From CAXSDR01 sp964236445 (GTDB lineage Bacteria > Actinomycetota > Actinomycetes > Motilibacterales > Motilibacteraceae), in assembly GCA_964236445.1 (NCBI GenBank), contig CAXSDR010000093.1, positions 1 through 14,863 of the forward strand: 14,863 nt of DNA, read 5' to 3'. Shown here piece after piece: positions 1-6,478 of this stretch. The notes below the pieces were generated by a model that did not search any database, was not told the origin of the DNA, and was given only the letters and a program-made list of their open reading frames with translations. A program made the position numbers and the translations under genes. Positions within the stretch are counted from its first letter, which is position 1; each line of letters opens with the position of its first letter.

Positions 1-69
1 AGACGGCGGGGTTGCTATGAGCCACTGGCCTCAACTCACCCTGACAGACAGGGATTTGACAGGCCCTCC

Positions 70-828
70 ATGAGACCGACCGCCCGACTGGCAGCGAGGA
101 TCGCTGCGGCGCTCGCCGCAAGTGCGGTCGGCCTCGCGCTCGGCCTGCGAGCGGGCGGCGTCTGGTCGCCGAGCCGAGCCGCTCTCATCGCCCTTGTCAC
201 CGCCTCTGCTGTGCTCACCGCAGGCGTCACCATCCCCGCGGCCGTCGGTGAGTGGCGGGCGCAGCGCAACGCCTACCGCAGGGATCAGTCCGCGGTGCTT
301 CTCGAGGCCACGGCGTGGGCCATCGTCGACGCCACCGGCTTGGACTTCCGCGATCTCGGCCTCGCGGCCTACGTCGTACGCCGCAGTCTGTGGCGGCCGT
401 GGTCGACCGTTCTGCACCGGGTGCAGCGTGTGCGGGCCAAGCGACGGCCCTCGAGCTCACGCGTGAACTGGCGCCCCGGAATCGGCGTGATCGGCACCTG
501 CGTCGCCCGGGGCCAGCTCGTCGCGCAAGATCTCGCTTCCGACTACGCGGCGATCTGGCCGTGCAGCGAGCAGGAGTGGGACGAGCTCGTCGACGATGAG
601 ATCAAGCACGGTCTGAGCTTCGCCGACTTTCTCGATGTCCGCGCGAAATACGGCGTGGTCATTGCCACGCCCATCCTCGATGACACCGCGTCCACCACTC
701 GTGTCCTTGGGTGCGTCTCGCTGGACGGGCCTGTCGGCTCGTTCGCCAGACTCACCGAGCTGGACGTCGAAGGCCTGCTCGATTCTGCCGCGCAGAGCCT
801 TCGGCGTCTTGCCGTGCGACCGCGATGA
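70..828 (+). CDS. Membrane-anchored protein with GAF-like domain
   Basis: A 252-residue protein. Two hydrophobic segments (about residues 7-26 and 36-58) form an N-terminal membrane hairpin. A basic linker follows, then a cytosolic domain (about 130-245) that resembles a degenerate GAF fold: a GVIGTCVARG stretch near 160, a mid-domain acidic helix, and the strand pair ATPILDD and LGCVSLDGP near 200-220. GAF domains usually bind small ligands or act in signalling; no ligand residues or output domain can be named here. The ATG at 70 puts the first helix at the N-terminus and is preferred. The frame is open back to base 1 with no ATG, GTG or TTG upstream, so a start outside the window cannot be excluded, and no clear Shine-Dalgarno precedes 70. 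It ends 44 bp before the next ORF, so co-transcription with the transporter is possible. I do not recognise a named family. Confidence 0.7.
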   Translation: MRPTARLAARIAAALAASAVGLALGLRAGGVWSPSRAALIALVTASAVLTAGVTIPAAVGEWRAQRNAYRRDQSAVLLEATAWAIVDATGLDFRDLGLAAYVVRRSLWRPWSTVLHRVQRVRAKRRPSSSRVNWRPGIGVIGTCVARGQLVAQDLASDYAAIWPCSEQEWDELVDDEIKHGLSFADFLDVRAKYGVVIATPILDDTASTTRVLGCVSLDGPVGSFARLTELDVEGLLDSAAQSLRRLAVRPR

Positions 829-872
829 GCGCGAGTAGCATCCGAACCAGGAATCCGCACGAGAGGACCACG

Positions 873-1040
873 ATGGCCAGCACGATCTCCTCCGTCCGCA
901 GCTCTACGGTCGTACGCCGCCCCACGCGATCTCCCGATGCGGTCCTGGCACTGAAGGCGTCGTTGCGACGGTTGGGTGCGGACGAGAGAACCCTCGCGCT
1001 GGTGACGCCCAGCGCTGCAGCGACGCCCCTGACTTCCTGA
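873..1040 (+). CDS. Short ORF with good RBS; possible leader peptide or displaced N-terminus of the transporter
   Basis: A 55-codon ORF starts at ATG 873, with GAGAGGA at 861-867 five bases upstream, the best ribosome-binding site in this part of the window. Its third codon positions are fairly GC-rich, as in a translated frame. It stops at TGA 1038-1040 inside an 8-bp tandem duplication. Removing one copy of the duplication would join it in frame to the MFS transporter that follows. The product has no signal peptide, membrane helix or motif that I recognise. Either it is a separate, translationally coupled peptide, or it is an N-terminal extension of the transporter split off by a frameshift that is real, phase-variable or an assembly error. 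The extension would make the transporter about 50 residues longer than usual for its family, which argues against a simple fusion. Confidence 0.35.
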   Translation: MASTISSVRSSTVVRRPTRSPDAVLALKASLRRLGADERTLALVTPSAAATPLTS

Positions 1041-1044
1041 CTTC
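1029..1044 (+). repeat. 8-bp tandem duplication (CTGACTTC x2) at the frame junction
   Basis: CTGACTTC occurs at 1029-1036 and immediately again at 1037-1044. The first ORF (873-1040) ends in the second copy. The transporter frame differs by exactly the shift that one 8-bp unit produces. Confidence 0.9.
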
Positions 1045-2407
1045 CCGGATCGACGCGGGCGCGGCCGACGCCGCGCTGCCTGACGTCGTACGCCAGCGGC
1101 GGGGGTGGTACCTCTACGACTGGGCGAGCAGTGCATTCTCGGCCACGGTCGTCACCGTCTTCCTCGGGCCCTATCTCACCGACATCGCGAAGCGCGCCGC
1201 CGACGGCGACGGGCGCATCCACCCGCTGGGGATCCCCGTCGACCCCGACAGCCTCTTCCCATACGCCGTCTCCCTCTCGGTCGTCCTGCAGGTCGTCGTC
1301 CTGCCTTTGACCGGAGCGGTCGCTGACCGGCTGGAGCACAAGAAGCGCCTGCTGGCGGTGCTCGCCTACGTCGGGTCGCTGAGCACCATGGCGATGTTCT
1401 TCGTGGCCGGCAAGAACTACGCGCTCGGCGCCGGCCTGTTCCTTCTCGCCAACGTGGCGCTCGGCGCTTCCGTCGTGGTCTACAACTCCTATCTTCCGCA
1501 GATCAGCACGCCGCAGGACCGTGACGCGACGTCCTCGCGGGGCTGGGCTGCGGGCTATCTCGGTGGCGGTGTGCTGCTCGGCCTCAACCTCGTGCTCTTC
1601 CAGGCGCATGACGGGTTCGGGCTGACCGAGGGCGTGGCGGTGCGCCTCAGCCTGTTCTCGGCGGGCGCCTGGTGGGCGCTGTTCAGCATTCCGACGGTGC
1701 GCTGGTTGCGCGATCGGCAGGGATCGAGCGATCGCGGTGCGCGTGGTGAGTCGAAGATGCTGCTGCGCGCGAGCGCACGGCAGCTGCTGGAGACTGTGCG
1801 CGGCGCCCGTGCCTATCCGCAGACCCTGCTCTTCCTTGCGGCCTACCTGCTCTACAACGACGCGATCCAGACTGTCATCGCCCTGTCGGCGCAGTACGGC
1901 AAGGAGGAGCTCGGCCTGGGCCAGTCGACGCTGATCGCCTCGATCCTGATCGTCCAGTTCGTCGCCTTCGGCGGTGCGCTGCTGCTCGGGGTCCTGGCCG
2001 GCCGTCACGGCGCGAAGCGCGTCATCCTCACGTCGCTAGGCGTGTGGGTCGCGGTGATCGGCTATGGATACGTGCTCCCCCGCGGCGATGCGCTCCAGTT
2101 CTTCCTGCTGGCCGTCTGCATCGGCGTCGTCCTGGGCGGGAGCCAGGCGATCTCACGCTCGCTGTTCTCCCAGATGATCCCGGCAGGCCGGGAGGCGGAG
2201 TATTTCGGGCTGTATGAGATCAGCGAGCGCGGGACGAGCTGGCTGGGGCCGCTGGTCTTCGGCGTCGTGAAGCAGCTCAGTGGCAGCTATCGACTCGCGA
2301 TCCTGTCGCTCGTGGTGTTCTTCGTGGCAGGAGCCTGCGTGCTGGCCCGGGTCGACGTACGCCGAGCCGTCGCCGAAGCGGGCAACCCGGTGCCGCCCCG
2401 CCTGTGA
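1037..2407 (+). CDS. UMF1-family MFS transporter (start uncertain)
   Basis: A polytopic membrane protein of the major facilitator superfamily, UMF1/Atg22-like branch. The family hallmark RGWYLYDWASSAFS lies at about 1100-1141, followed by VVTVFLGPYL. A periplasmic loop (GIPVDPDSLFPYAVS) comes next, then the cytoplasmic loop GAVADRLEHKKRL between helices 2 and 3, and about ten further hydrophobic segments to residue 440. The substrate is unknown. The in-frame stretch from the stop at 836 to the TTG at 1307 has no ATG, GTG or TTG, yet the conserved N-terminus lies upstream of 1307. I place the 5' end provisionally at CTG 1037. Its CTGA overlaps the stop of the preceding ORF, and it gives 456 residues, a normal family length. 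The alternative is a frameshift from ATG 873 through the 8-bp duplication. Family assignment is firm; the start is not. Confidence 0.8.
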   Translation: MTSRIDAGAADAALPDVVRQRRGWYLYDWASSAFSATVVTVFLGPYLTDIAKRAADGDGRIHPLGIPVDPDSLFPYAVSLSVVLQVVVLPLTGAVADRLEHKKRLLAVLAYVGSLSTMAMFFVAGKNYALGAGLFLLANVALGASVVVYNSYLPQISTPQDRDATSSRGWAAGYLGGGVLLGLNLVLFQAHDGFGLTEGVAVRLSLFSAGAWWALFSIPTVRWLRDRQGSSDRGARGESKMLLRASARQLLETVRGARAYPQTLLFLAAYLLYNDAIQTVIALSAQYGKEELGLGQSTLIASILIVQFVAFGGALLLGVLAGRHGAKRVILTSLGVWVAVIGYGYVLPRGDALQFFLLAVCIGVVLGGSQAISRSLFSQMIPAGREAEYFGLYEISERGTSWLGPLVFGVVKQLSGSYRLAILSLVVFFVAGACVLARVDVRRAVAEAGNPVPPRL

Positions 2408-2497
2408 TCCCCGGCCACCCGGCAGCGAACGACGTGCTCAGGCGGGTTGCCACAGCGCACGCGTTCCATGCCGCGATCCTGCCAGGACGGCAACCCG
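2381..2497. repeat. Three-part GGCAACCCG / CGGGTTGCC / GGCAACCCG inverted repeat
   Basis: GGCAACCCG occurs at 2381-2389, in the last codons of the transporter, and again at 2489-2497. Its exact complement CGGGTTGCC lies between them at 2443-2451. The central arm can pair with either flank (loops of 53 and 37 nt), so two mutually exclusive hairpins are possible at the transcript's 3' end. No T-run follows either one. Confidence 0.6.
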
Positions 2498-2657
2498 ACC
2501 GGCGAGCAATCGGCGAAAGCGTGCCCCACGGCATCCGCCAGTTTGCCCACGCGTGCGTGGTTGGCTCCCCGTCCGGGAACACCAGTCTGAAGGCTCCACT
2601 TCGAGACGAGCCGGCCGATAGTGCTTCACGGCGGCAGGAAAGGGAAGACACACAACG
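2408..2657. other. Non-coding stretch between transporter and rbpA promoter
   Basis: About 250 bp follow the transporter stop with no supported gene. Short ORFs exist in several frames but lack ribosome-binding sites or recognisable products. The only structure I see is the GGCAACCCG inverted repeat at its left end. The right end becomes A-rich (around 2636-2660), leading into the rbpA promoter. Confidence 0.6.
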
Positions 2658-2683
2658 GGAACGTCACACAAACGTTCGACGTT
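2658..2683 (+). promoter_or_regulatory. Candidate SigR/SigH-type promoter of rbpA
   Basis: GGAAC at 2658-2662 and GTT at 2681-2683 are separated by 18 bp. This matches the thiol/heat-stress ECF sigma consensus of actinobacteria (GGAAY, 18-19 bp, GTT). A start point about 7-10 bases downstream would leave a short untranslated leader of roughly 40 bases before rbpA. In Streptomyces coelicolor rbpA is a known SigR target, so the placement makes biological sense. This is a motif match only. Confidence 0.6.
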
Positions 2684-2718
2684 GTTAATCGTGCACTGTT
2701 CGGTGCATCACCACATGC

Positions 2719-2725
2719 GAGGAGG
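2719..2725 (+). promoter_or_regulatory. Shine-Dalgarno of rbpA (GAGGAGG)
   Basis: A seven-base match to the anti-Shine-Dalgarno lies seven bases before ATG 2733. It fixes that ATG as the start rather than ATTG/TTG codons further upstream in the same frame. Confidence 0.85.
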
Positions 2726-2732
2726 TCCCCCC

Positions 2733-3089
2733 ATGGCTGAGCGAGCTCTTCGCGGATCCCGTCTCGGAGCCCAGAGCTACGAGTCGGACACGGGTGTGGA
2801 CGCGGCGCCTCGTCAGGACGTCGCGTACGACTGTCCGCGAGGACATCACTATGTCGTCCCCTTCAGCACTGAGGCGGACGTGCCCTACACCTGGGAGTGC
2901 CGGGTGTGCGGAACCGAGTCCCTGCGGTCCGACGGGGAGCGGCCTGAGCCCAAGCGGGTCAAGCCGCCGCGGACCCACTGGGACATGCTGCTGGAGCGTC
3001 GGTCGGTCGCGGAGCTCGAGGAGTTGCTCGCCGAGCGACTCGAGATCTTGCGAGCCCGCCGGGGCGAGGTCTCTCGCCGAAGCGCCTGA
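2733..3089 (+). CDS. rbpA: RNA polymerase-binding protein RbpA
   Basis: A 118-residue actinobacterial transcription factor that binds RNA polymerase and group 1/2 sigma factors, stabilising open complexes at housekeeping promoters. The family order is complete. An N-terminal tail carries ALRGSRLGAQSYESD (residues 5-19). The core domain (about 25-68) has C34, H38, C56 and C59 placed as a zinc site, as in Streptomyces RbpA. A basic linker KRVKPPR (74-80) follows. The sigma-interaction domain starts at THWDMLLERRS (81-91) and continues as an acidic/basic helix. Length is normal (110-124 is usual). It is transcribed alone, convergent with fxsA whose stop lies 11 bp away, and shares no operon with lnt-ppm1-fxsA. 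The SigR-like promoter upstream suggests induction by thiol-oxidative stress. Confidence 0.97.
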   Translation: MAERALRGSRLGAQSYESDTGVDAAPRQDVAYDCPRGHHYVVPFSTEADVPYTWECRVCGTESLRSDGERPEPKRVKPPRTHWDMLLERRSVAELEELLAERLEILRARRGEVSRRSA

Positions 3090-3099
3090 GACAGTCCGT

Positions 3100-3612
3100 T
3101 CACCGGTCGTCGCCATCGACGATCTCCCCGCGAATGACCTGACGCCCGCCGTCCGATCCGGACGGCGGGCGCCGTGTTGTGCGCGAGCTCGTCCACGTGC
3201 GCAGCGGTGCCACGCCGGCCCAGCGGCTGGACCCCAGGAACCGGCGCGCGGTCAGTCGCAGGAGCCAGCGGCGCGCGAGCGGGCGGGTCGGCGGCAGGAC
3301 CAGGAAGAAGCCCACGACGTCGGTCAGGAAGCCCGGCGCCAGCAGCAACGTGCCGCCCACCAGCACAAGTGCGCCATCGGCCAGCTCCCGGTCGGGCAGC
3401 CGCGACTCCCCCAGGGCCGTCCGCAGGGCGCGCCAGGTGCGTAGCCCCTCCCGCCGCACCAGCCAGCCGCCGAGCAGGCTCTCCACGAGCAGCAGAGCGA
3501 TGGTCGGCAGAATGCCGATCACATGGCCGACGCGGATGATGACGTAGAGCTCGGCCAGCGGCACGACGACGAACGCGCTCACCAGCGCGAGGCCGACCGT
3601 GCGGCGGCTCAC
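3100..3612 (-). CDS. fxsA: FxsA family membrane protein
   Basis: A 170-residue inner-membrane protein. In E. coli FxsA relieves F-plasmid exclusion of phage T7, but its general role in actinobacteria is unknown. Hydrophobic segments lie at about residues 5-27, 30-50 and 80-107. The family signature region is clear: PLAELYVIIRVGHVIG, then LLVESLLGGWLVRREG, then GGTLLLAPGFLTDVVGF with the LAPGFLTD core at 91-98. The tail ends VIRGEIVDGDDR. I chose GTG 3612 because its GTGA overlaps the ppm1 stop by four bases and puts the first helix at the N-terminus. An upstream ATG at 3798 would add an arginine-rich, non-conserved leader read from ppm1 in another frame. Third gene of the lnt-ppm1-fxsA operon. 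Confidence 0.93.
   Translation of the reverse strand: MSRRTVGLALVSAFVVVPLAELYVIIRVGHVIGILPTIALLLVESLLGGWLVRREGLRTWRALRTALGESRLPDRELADGALVLVGGTLLLAPGFLTDVVGFFLVLPPTRPLARRWLLRLTARRFLGSSRWAGVAPLRTWTSSRTTRRPPSGSDGGRQVIRGEIVDGDDR
3143..3171 (+). terminator. Hairpin terminator of rbpA, embedded in the 3' end of fxsA
   Basis: CGCCCGCCGTCCG (3143-3155) and its exact complement (3159-3171) form a 13-bp perfect stem with a 3-nt loop ATC, 54 bases after the rbpA stop. The sequence after it (CCGTGTTGT) is only weakly T-rich, which is common in actinobacteria. On the other strand it encodes the RRPPSGSDGGRQ segment near the FxsA C-terminus, so the same bases are both coding and terminator. Confidence 0.8.
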
Positions 3613-4379
3613 GGGCGTCGACGCCCCGGCGACGCGAGTCTTCGCAGCCGCGCAGCCTTGTCGGCAGCGCCCCACTGCGTCACGCGCAGAAATGCCTCCC
3701 GCACGATGGCCTTGCTCATCTTCGACGTGCCGCGCTCGCGCTCGACGAACGTGATCGGGACCTCGGCGACGGTGAACCCCGCCCGCACCGCGCGCCACGC
3801 GAGATCAACCTGGAAGCAGTAGCCCTGCGACGACACCGTCTCGAGTTCGAGCCCCTGCAAGGTGGCTCGCCGGAAGGCCCGAAAGCCTCCGGTGGCGTCG
3901 CGCAGCGGCACTCCCAGCGCCAGCCGGGTGTAGGCGTTGCCACCGCGCGAGATCAGCTGGCGGGTGAGAGGCCAGTTGCGCACCTCTCCCCCGGAGACCC
4001 AGCGCGAGCCCAGCACCAGGTCGGCGGTCGCGAGCCGGTCGAGCAACAGCGGCAGCTGCTCCGGCTGGTGGCTGCCGTCCGCGTCCATCTCGACCAGGAC
4101 CTCGTAGTCACGCGCAAGGGCCCAGCGGAAGCCGGCGACGTAGGCCGCTCCGAGTCCCTCCTTGCCTGCGCGGTGGAGCACGTGCACAGCCGGGTCCTGG
4201 GCGGCCATCGCGTCGGCCAGCGCCCCCGTGCCGTCGGGGCTGGCGTCATCGACGACGAGGACATCGGCTGCGGGAACCGCAGTGCGTACGCGCACCACGA
4301 TGGCCTCGACGTTGTCGGCCTCGTTGTAGGTGGGGATGATCACCACGACGGGGACCAGCGCGCTGGTGTCATTGCTCAC
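3609..4379 (-). CDS. ppm1: Polyprenol monophosphomannose synthase (GT2)
   Basis: A 256-residue family 2 glycosyltransferase that transfers mannose from GDP-mannose to polyprenyl phosphate on the cytoplasmic face. The product is the donor for periplasmic protein O-mannosylation and lipoglycan elongation. Visible motifs are IIPTYNEADNV (14-24), VVDDASPDGTG (42-52), the metal-binding DAD in EMDADGSHQPE (97-107), GSRWV, TGGFRAFRR, and the C-terminal FVERERGTSKMSK (211-223). No C-terminal membrane helices are present, as expected for the actinobacterial catalytic domain. In Mycobacterium tuberculosis this domain is fused to an Lnt-like domain; here it is a separate gene directly after lnt. GTG 4379 is chosen because it overlaps the lnt stop as GTGA and has GGAGGA nine bases upstream. 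The ATG at 4418 would add 13 residues inside lnt. Confidence 0.95.
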   Translation of the reverse strand: MSNDTSALVPVVVIIPTYNEADNVEAIVVRVRTAVPAADVLVVDDASPDGTGALADAMAAQDPAVHVLHRAGKEGLGAAYVAGFRWALARDYEVLVEMDADGSHQPEQLPLLLDRLATADLVLGSRWVSGGEVRNWPLTRQLISRGGNAYTRLALGVPLRDATGGFRAFRRATLQGLELETVSSQGYCFQVDLAWRAVRAGFTVAEVPITFVERERGTSKMSKAIVREAFLRVTQWGAADKAARLRRLASPGRRRP

Positions 4380-6109
4380 TGCTGGTCTTCCTCCGGCCGG
4401 TTCTTCGTGATCAGGCAAGGCGCCTTCCGGCGCCTGCTGAAGCCCCAGAGGGCCATCAGGGCCCCCACCGTAGCGAGCAGCGACTCGGACCAGAGCCCGA
4501 GGGACACCGCCGGTGTGCGGGCATCGCTGAGTGCGACGCCGTGCACGAGGACGGCCGGCTCGAACAGCCCGGTGCGCTGGCGCGTGCGCCCGTCAGGCCC
4601 GATCACGGCACTGATGCCGCTCGTCGACGACGAGAGCACCCACCGGCCGGTCTCGATCGCGCGCATCCTCGTCATGTCCAGCTGCTGAGCGCTCTGAGCG
4701 GTGTGGCCGAAGGTCGCGTTGTTCGTCTGGACGGCCAGCAGCTGCGCACCCCCGCGCACCGTGTCGCGGATGAGCCCGTCGTAGCCGACCTCGAAGCAGA
4801 TGACGTCACCGAGCTCGACCGGACCGGCAGAGGTGGCTACGCGGAAGGTGCCCACGCGCGTACCTGCGGCGAAGTCCTGGGACACCCGGTCGACCGCGGA
4901 GGAGAAGATGCGGGCAACGCCGCGCAGCGGGACGTATTCACCGAAAGGCGCCGGATGCTGCTTGACGTAGTAGGGGGTCACCGGGCCGACGCGAGGCAAC
5001 CACAGGATTCCCGCGTTGAGCAGGTGTTTCCCGTCGGCAGCCTCCAGCACCGCACCGACGAGGACGGGCACGCCGATGCCGTCGACGGCCGCGTCGATCT
5101 CCTTCCCGGCCTGGACATCGGTCAGCGGGTCGACGTCGCTGCTGTTCTCCGGCCACAGCACCAGGTCGGGTTGCGGCAGCCGGCCCTCGCGCACCTGGCT
5201 CGTGAGCTCGTCCGTGCGCTGCACGTGGTTGTCGAGCACGGCCCGCCGCTGGGCGTTGAAGTCGAGGCCCGCCCGCGGCACGTTGCCCTGCACCACAGCG
5301 ACGGTGAGCGACGGGCCCTCGGCAGTCGGGAACGCGACAGCGGCGGGCGCCTGGCCCACGACAAGCGCGGCGACCGCGGCCAGCGCGGCTGCGGCCCAGC
5401 GCCTCCGGCGTGCCCCTGCCACCGTCGAGGTGGCGCCCCTGACCTCGACTGCCGCGACGGCCAGCAGCCCTCCGGAAAGCGCCGCTGCAGCCGTGACGAG
5501 CGGCACTCCCCCGATGCTCGCGAGGTGCCCGACGGGCGCGTCGGGCATGGCGAGACCGAGGCGCCCCCACGGAAACCCGCCCCACGGCAGCCTGCTGCGC
5601 AGACCTTCTTGAGCGACCCAGACGCCGGCGAAGCCCAGCGGTTGGGCCACGACCGGAGCGCTCCACACGCCTGCGAGGGCGACCGCCATACCGGCGAAGA
5701 ACGTCGCCTCGAGCGTCGCGAGCGCCAGCCAGGGCACCGGGCCGACGTAGGTGCCGGCCCAGGAGACGAGCGGGACGAAACAGGCGAGACCGCTGAGCAG
5801 GCCGAGCCCGGCCGCAGCACGCAGCGGGCGGCCCCGGACCGTCAGTGCGAGGACGGCGACCCCGACCAGAGCCGCCGGCCACAGCCGCAGCGGTGCGAAC
5901 GCTGCCGCCACAAGAAGCCCGGAGCCGAGCGCACAGAGGGCGCGTACGCCGGACGAGCGGGAGAACCGCGGTGCCACAACGGCACTCGTGCACGGGGCCG
6001 CCACAGCAGGTTCAGGCGACGGGTCGTCGCGGGCCAGAGGTGTCGAGCCGGGTGTCCCCACAGGGCCGGGGCCCGACAGGAAGACCGCGCCGTCGAGGGC
6101 ATCGCGCAT
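4376..6109 (-). CDS. lnt: Apolipoprotein N-acyltransferase Lnt
   Basis: A 577-residue membrane enzyme catalysing the last step of lipoprotein maturation, N-acylation of the diacylglyceryl-cysteine. An unusual 50-residue proline/alanine-rich N-terminal tail precedes the multi-helix region (about 55-260). The extracytoplasmic nitrilase domain follows, and a last helix lies at about 538-556. The catalytic triad is intact: E321 in LVLWPENSS, K383 in YYVKQHPAPFGEYVP and C438 in VICFEVGYDG. ATG 6109 has GGAGG seven bases upstream. The frame runs on to an ATG at 6241, but that part is arginine-rich and lacks a Shine-Dalgarno. First gene of the lnt-ppm1-fxsA operon, so lipoprotein acylation and mannose-donor synthesis are made together. 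The very long leader is discussed under the inverted-repeat entries. Confidence 0.96.
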   Translation of the reverse strand: MRDALDGAVFLSGPGPVGTPGSTPLARDDPSPEPAVAAPCTSAVVAPRFSRSSGVRALCALGSGLLVAAAFAPLRLWPAALVGVAVLALTVRGRPLRAAAGLGLLSGLACFVPLVSWAGTYVGPVPWLALATLEATFFAGMAVALAGVWSAPVVAQPLGFAGVWVAQEGLRSRLPWGGFPWGRLGLAMPDAPVGHLASIGGVPLVTAAAALSGGLLAVAAVEVRGATSTVAGARRRRWAAAALAAVAALVVGQAPAAVAFPTAEGPSLTVAVVQGNVPRAGLDFNAQRRAVLDNHVQRTDELTSQVREGRLPQPDLVLWPENSSDVDPLTDVQAGKEIDAAVDGIGVPVLVGAVLEAADGKHLLNAGILWLPRVGPVTPYYVKQHPAPFGEYVPLRGVARIFSSAVDRVSQDFAAGTRVGTFRVATSAGPVELGDVICFEVGYDGLIRDTVRGGAQLLAVQTNNATFGHTAQSAQQLDMTRMRAIETGRWVLSSSTSGISAVIGPDGRTRQRTGLFEPAVLVHGVALSDARTPAVSLGLWSESLLATVGALMALWGFSRRRKAPCLITKNRPEEDQQ

Positions 6110-6116
6110 GAGCAGT

Positions 6117-6121
6117 CCTCC
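6117..6121 (-). promoter_or_regulatory. Shine-Dalgarno of lnt (GGAGG)
   Basis: On the minus strand GGAGG lies seven bases before ATG 6109. It decides this start over the in-frame ATG at 6241. Confidence 0.8.
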
Positions 6122-6192
6122 GCGGGGCCACCGGACGGCGGGCAAGTGCCTGGGAAGCCTACGTCGCGAGAGTTCCTCGATCCCGAGGTACT

Positions 6193-6300
6193 GGGTGGGA
6201 CACGGCAGGCGTGCGCAGCCCTTCGGACCGGGTCCGGCCACGCTGGCTGCGGGCTCGGAGTCCGTTGTCTACTGGGTCGGGCGCCTTCCGTGTCCCACCC
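6193..6300 (-). ncRNA. Candidate structured RNA element (108 nt) in the lnt leader; strand uncertain
   Basis: GGGTGGGACACGG at 6193-6205 is perfectly complementary to 6288-6300 (13 bp). After one mismatch the pairing continues with AGGCG at 6207-6211 against 6282-6286, plus a G-U pair. Inside, CGCAGCC (6214-6220) pairs with GGCTGCG (6245-6251), and CGGAC (6224-6228) with GTCCG (6232-6236). This leaves a 29-nt segment (6252-6280) on one side, as in a junction. The element lies 84 bases upstream of the lnt start and, if the minus-strand promoter below is right, within its leader. I do not recognise a known riboswitch or RNA family. An inverted-repeat mobile remnant or a protein-binding DNA element are alternatives. 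The pairing is certain; the function is inference. Confidence 0.4.
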
Positions 6301-6355
6301 CCCGAGCCAGCAGCACCGGATCGTCACGTCGTCGCTCGGACCTGGCCGTGAAACC

Positions 6356-6373
6356 CAAGGGAGCGTTCCCTTG
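6356..6373. repeat. Hairpin CAAGGGA-gcgt-TCCCTTG
   Basis: Perfect 7-bp arms at 6356-6362 and 6367-6373 with a 4-nt loop. It falls in the presumed lnt leader, between the promoter candidate and the 108-nt element. Confidence 0.6.
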
Positions 6374-6421
6374 TGGTTCTGGGCCCGGGATCGACGCGGC
6401 TTGCCGGAGTCTTGTCCTCGG

Positions 6422-6438
6422 TTGTCCTGGGGGGACAA
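6422..6438. repeat. Hairpin TTGTCC-tgggg-GGACAA
   Basis: 6-bp arms at 6422-6427 and 6433-6438 with a 5-nt loop. The TTGTCCT arm also occurs as a direct repeat at 6412-6418. It lies at or just after the expected transcript start of the lnt promoter candidate. Confidence 0.45.
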
Positions 6439-6443
6439 AACAG

Positions 6444-6471
6444 ACCGTACTCGGCACAATCTGGCTGTCAA
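6444..6471 (-). promoter_or_regulatory. Candidate housekeeping promoter for lnt operon
   Basis: On the minus strand a perfect TTGACA (6471-6466) is followed after 16 bp by TACGGT (6449-6444), which fits the actinobacterial TANNNT -10. It would give a leader of about 330 nt containing the hairpins at 6422-6438, 6356-6373 and 6193-6300. Motif match only. Confidence 0.4.
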
Positions 6472-6478
6472 CCATGCC

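Noticed and set aside
56..61. Perfect TTGACA
   Set aside because: Only 8 bp before ATG 70, so it cannot be the -35 of that gene, and no suitable -10 leads to another start.
752..2008. 418-codon open frame on the minus strand opposite the transporter
   Set aside because: Composition-driven shadow: rich in Arg, Gln and Glu, no domain, and opposite a clear membrane transporter.
3613..3798. N-terminal extension of FxsA to ATG 3798
   Set aside because: Arginine-rich, overlaps ppm1 in another frame; the GTGA overlap at 3612 fits family length.
6110..6241. N-terminal extension of Lnt to ATG 6241
   Set aside because: No Shine-Dalgarno and no family similarity; ATG 6109 has GGAGG at good spacing.
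6193..6300. Miniature inverted-repeat transposable element
   Set aside because: No target-site duplication flanks the arms directly (CCCGAG at 6182-6187 and 6301-6306 is offset by five bases on the left), and no second copy in the window. Kept only as an alternative.
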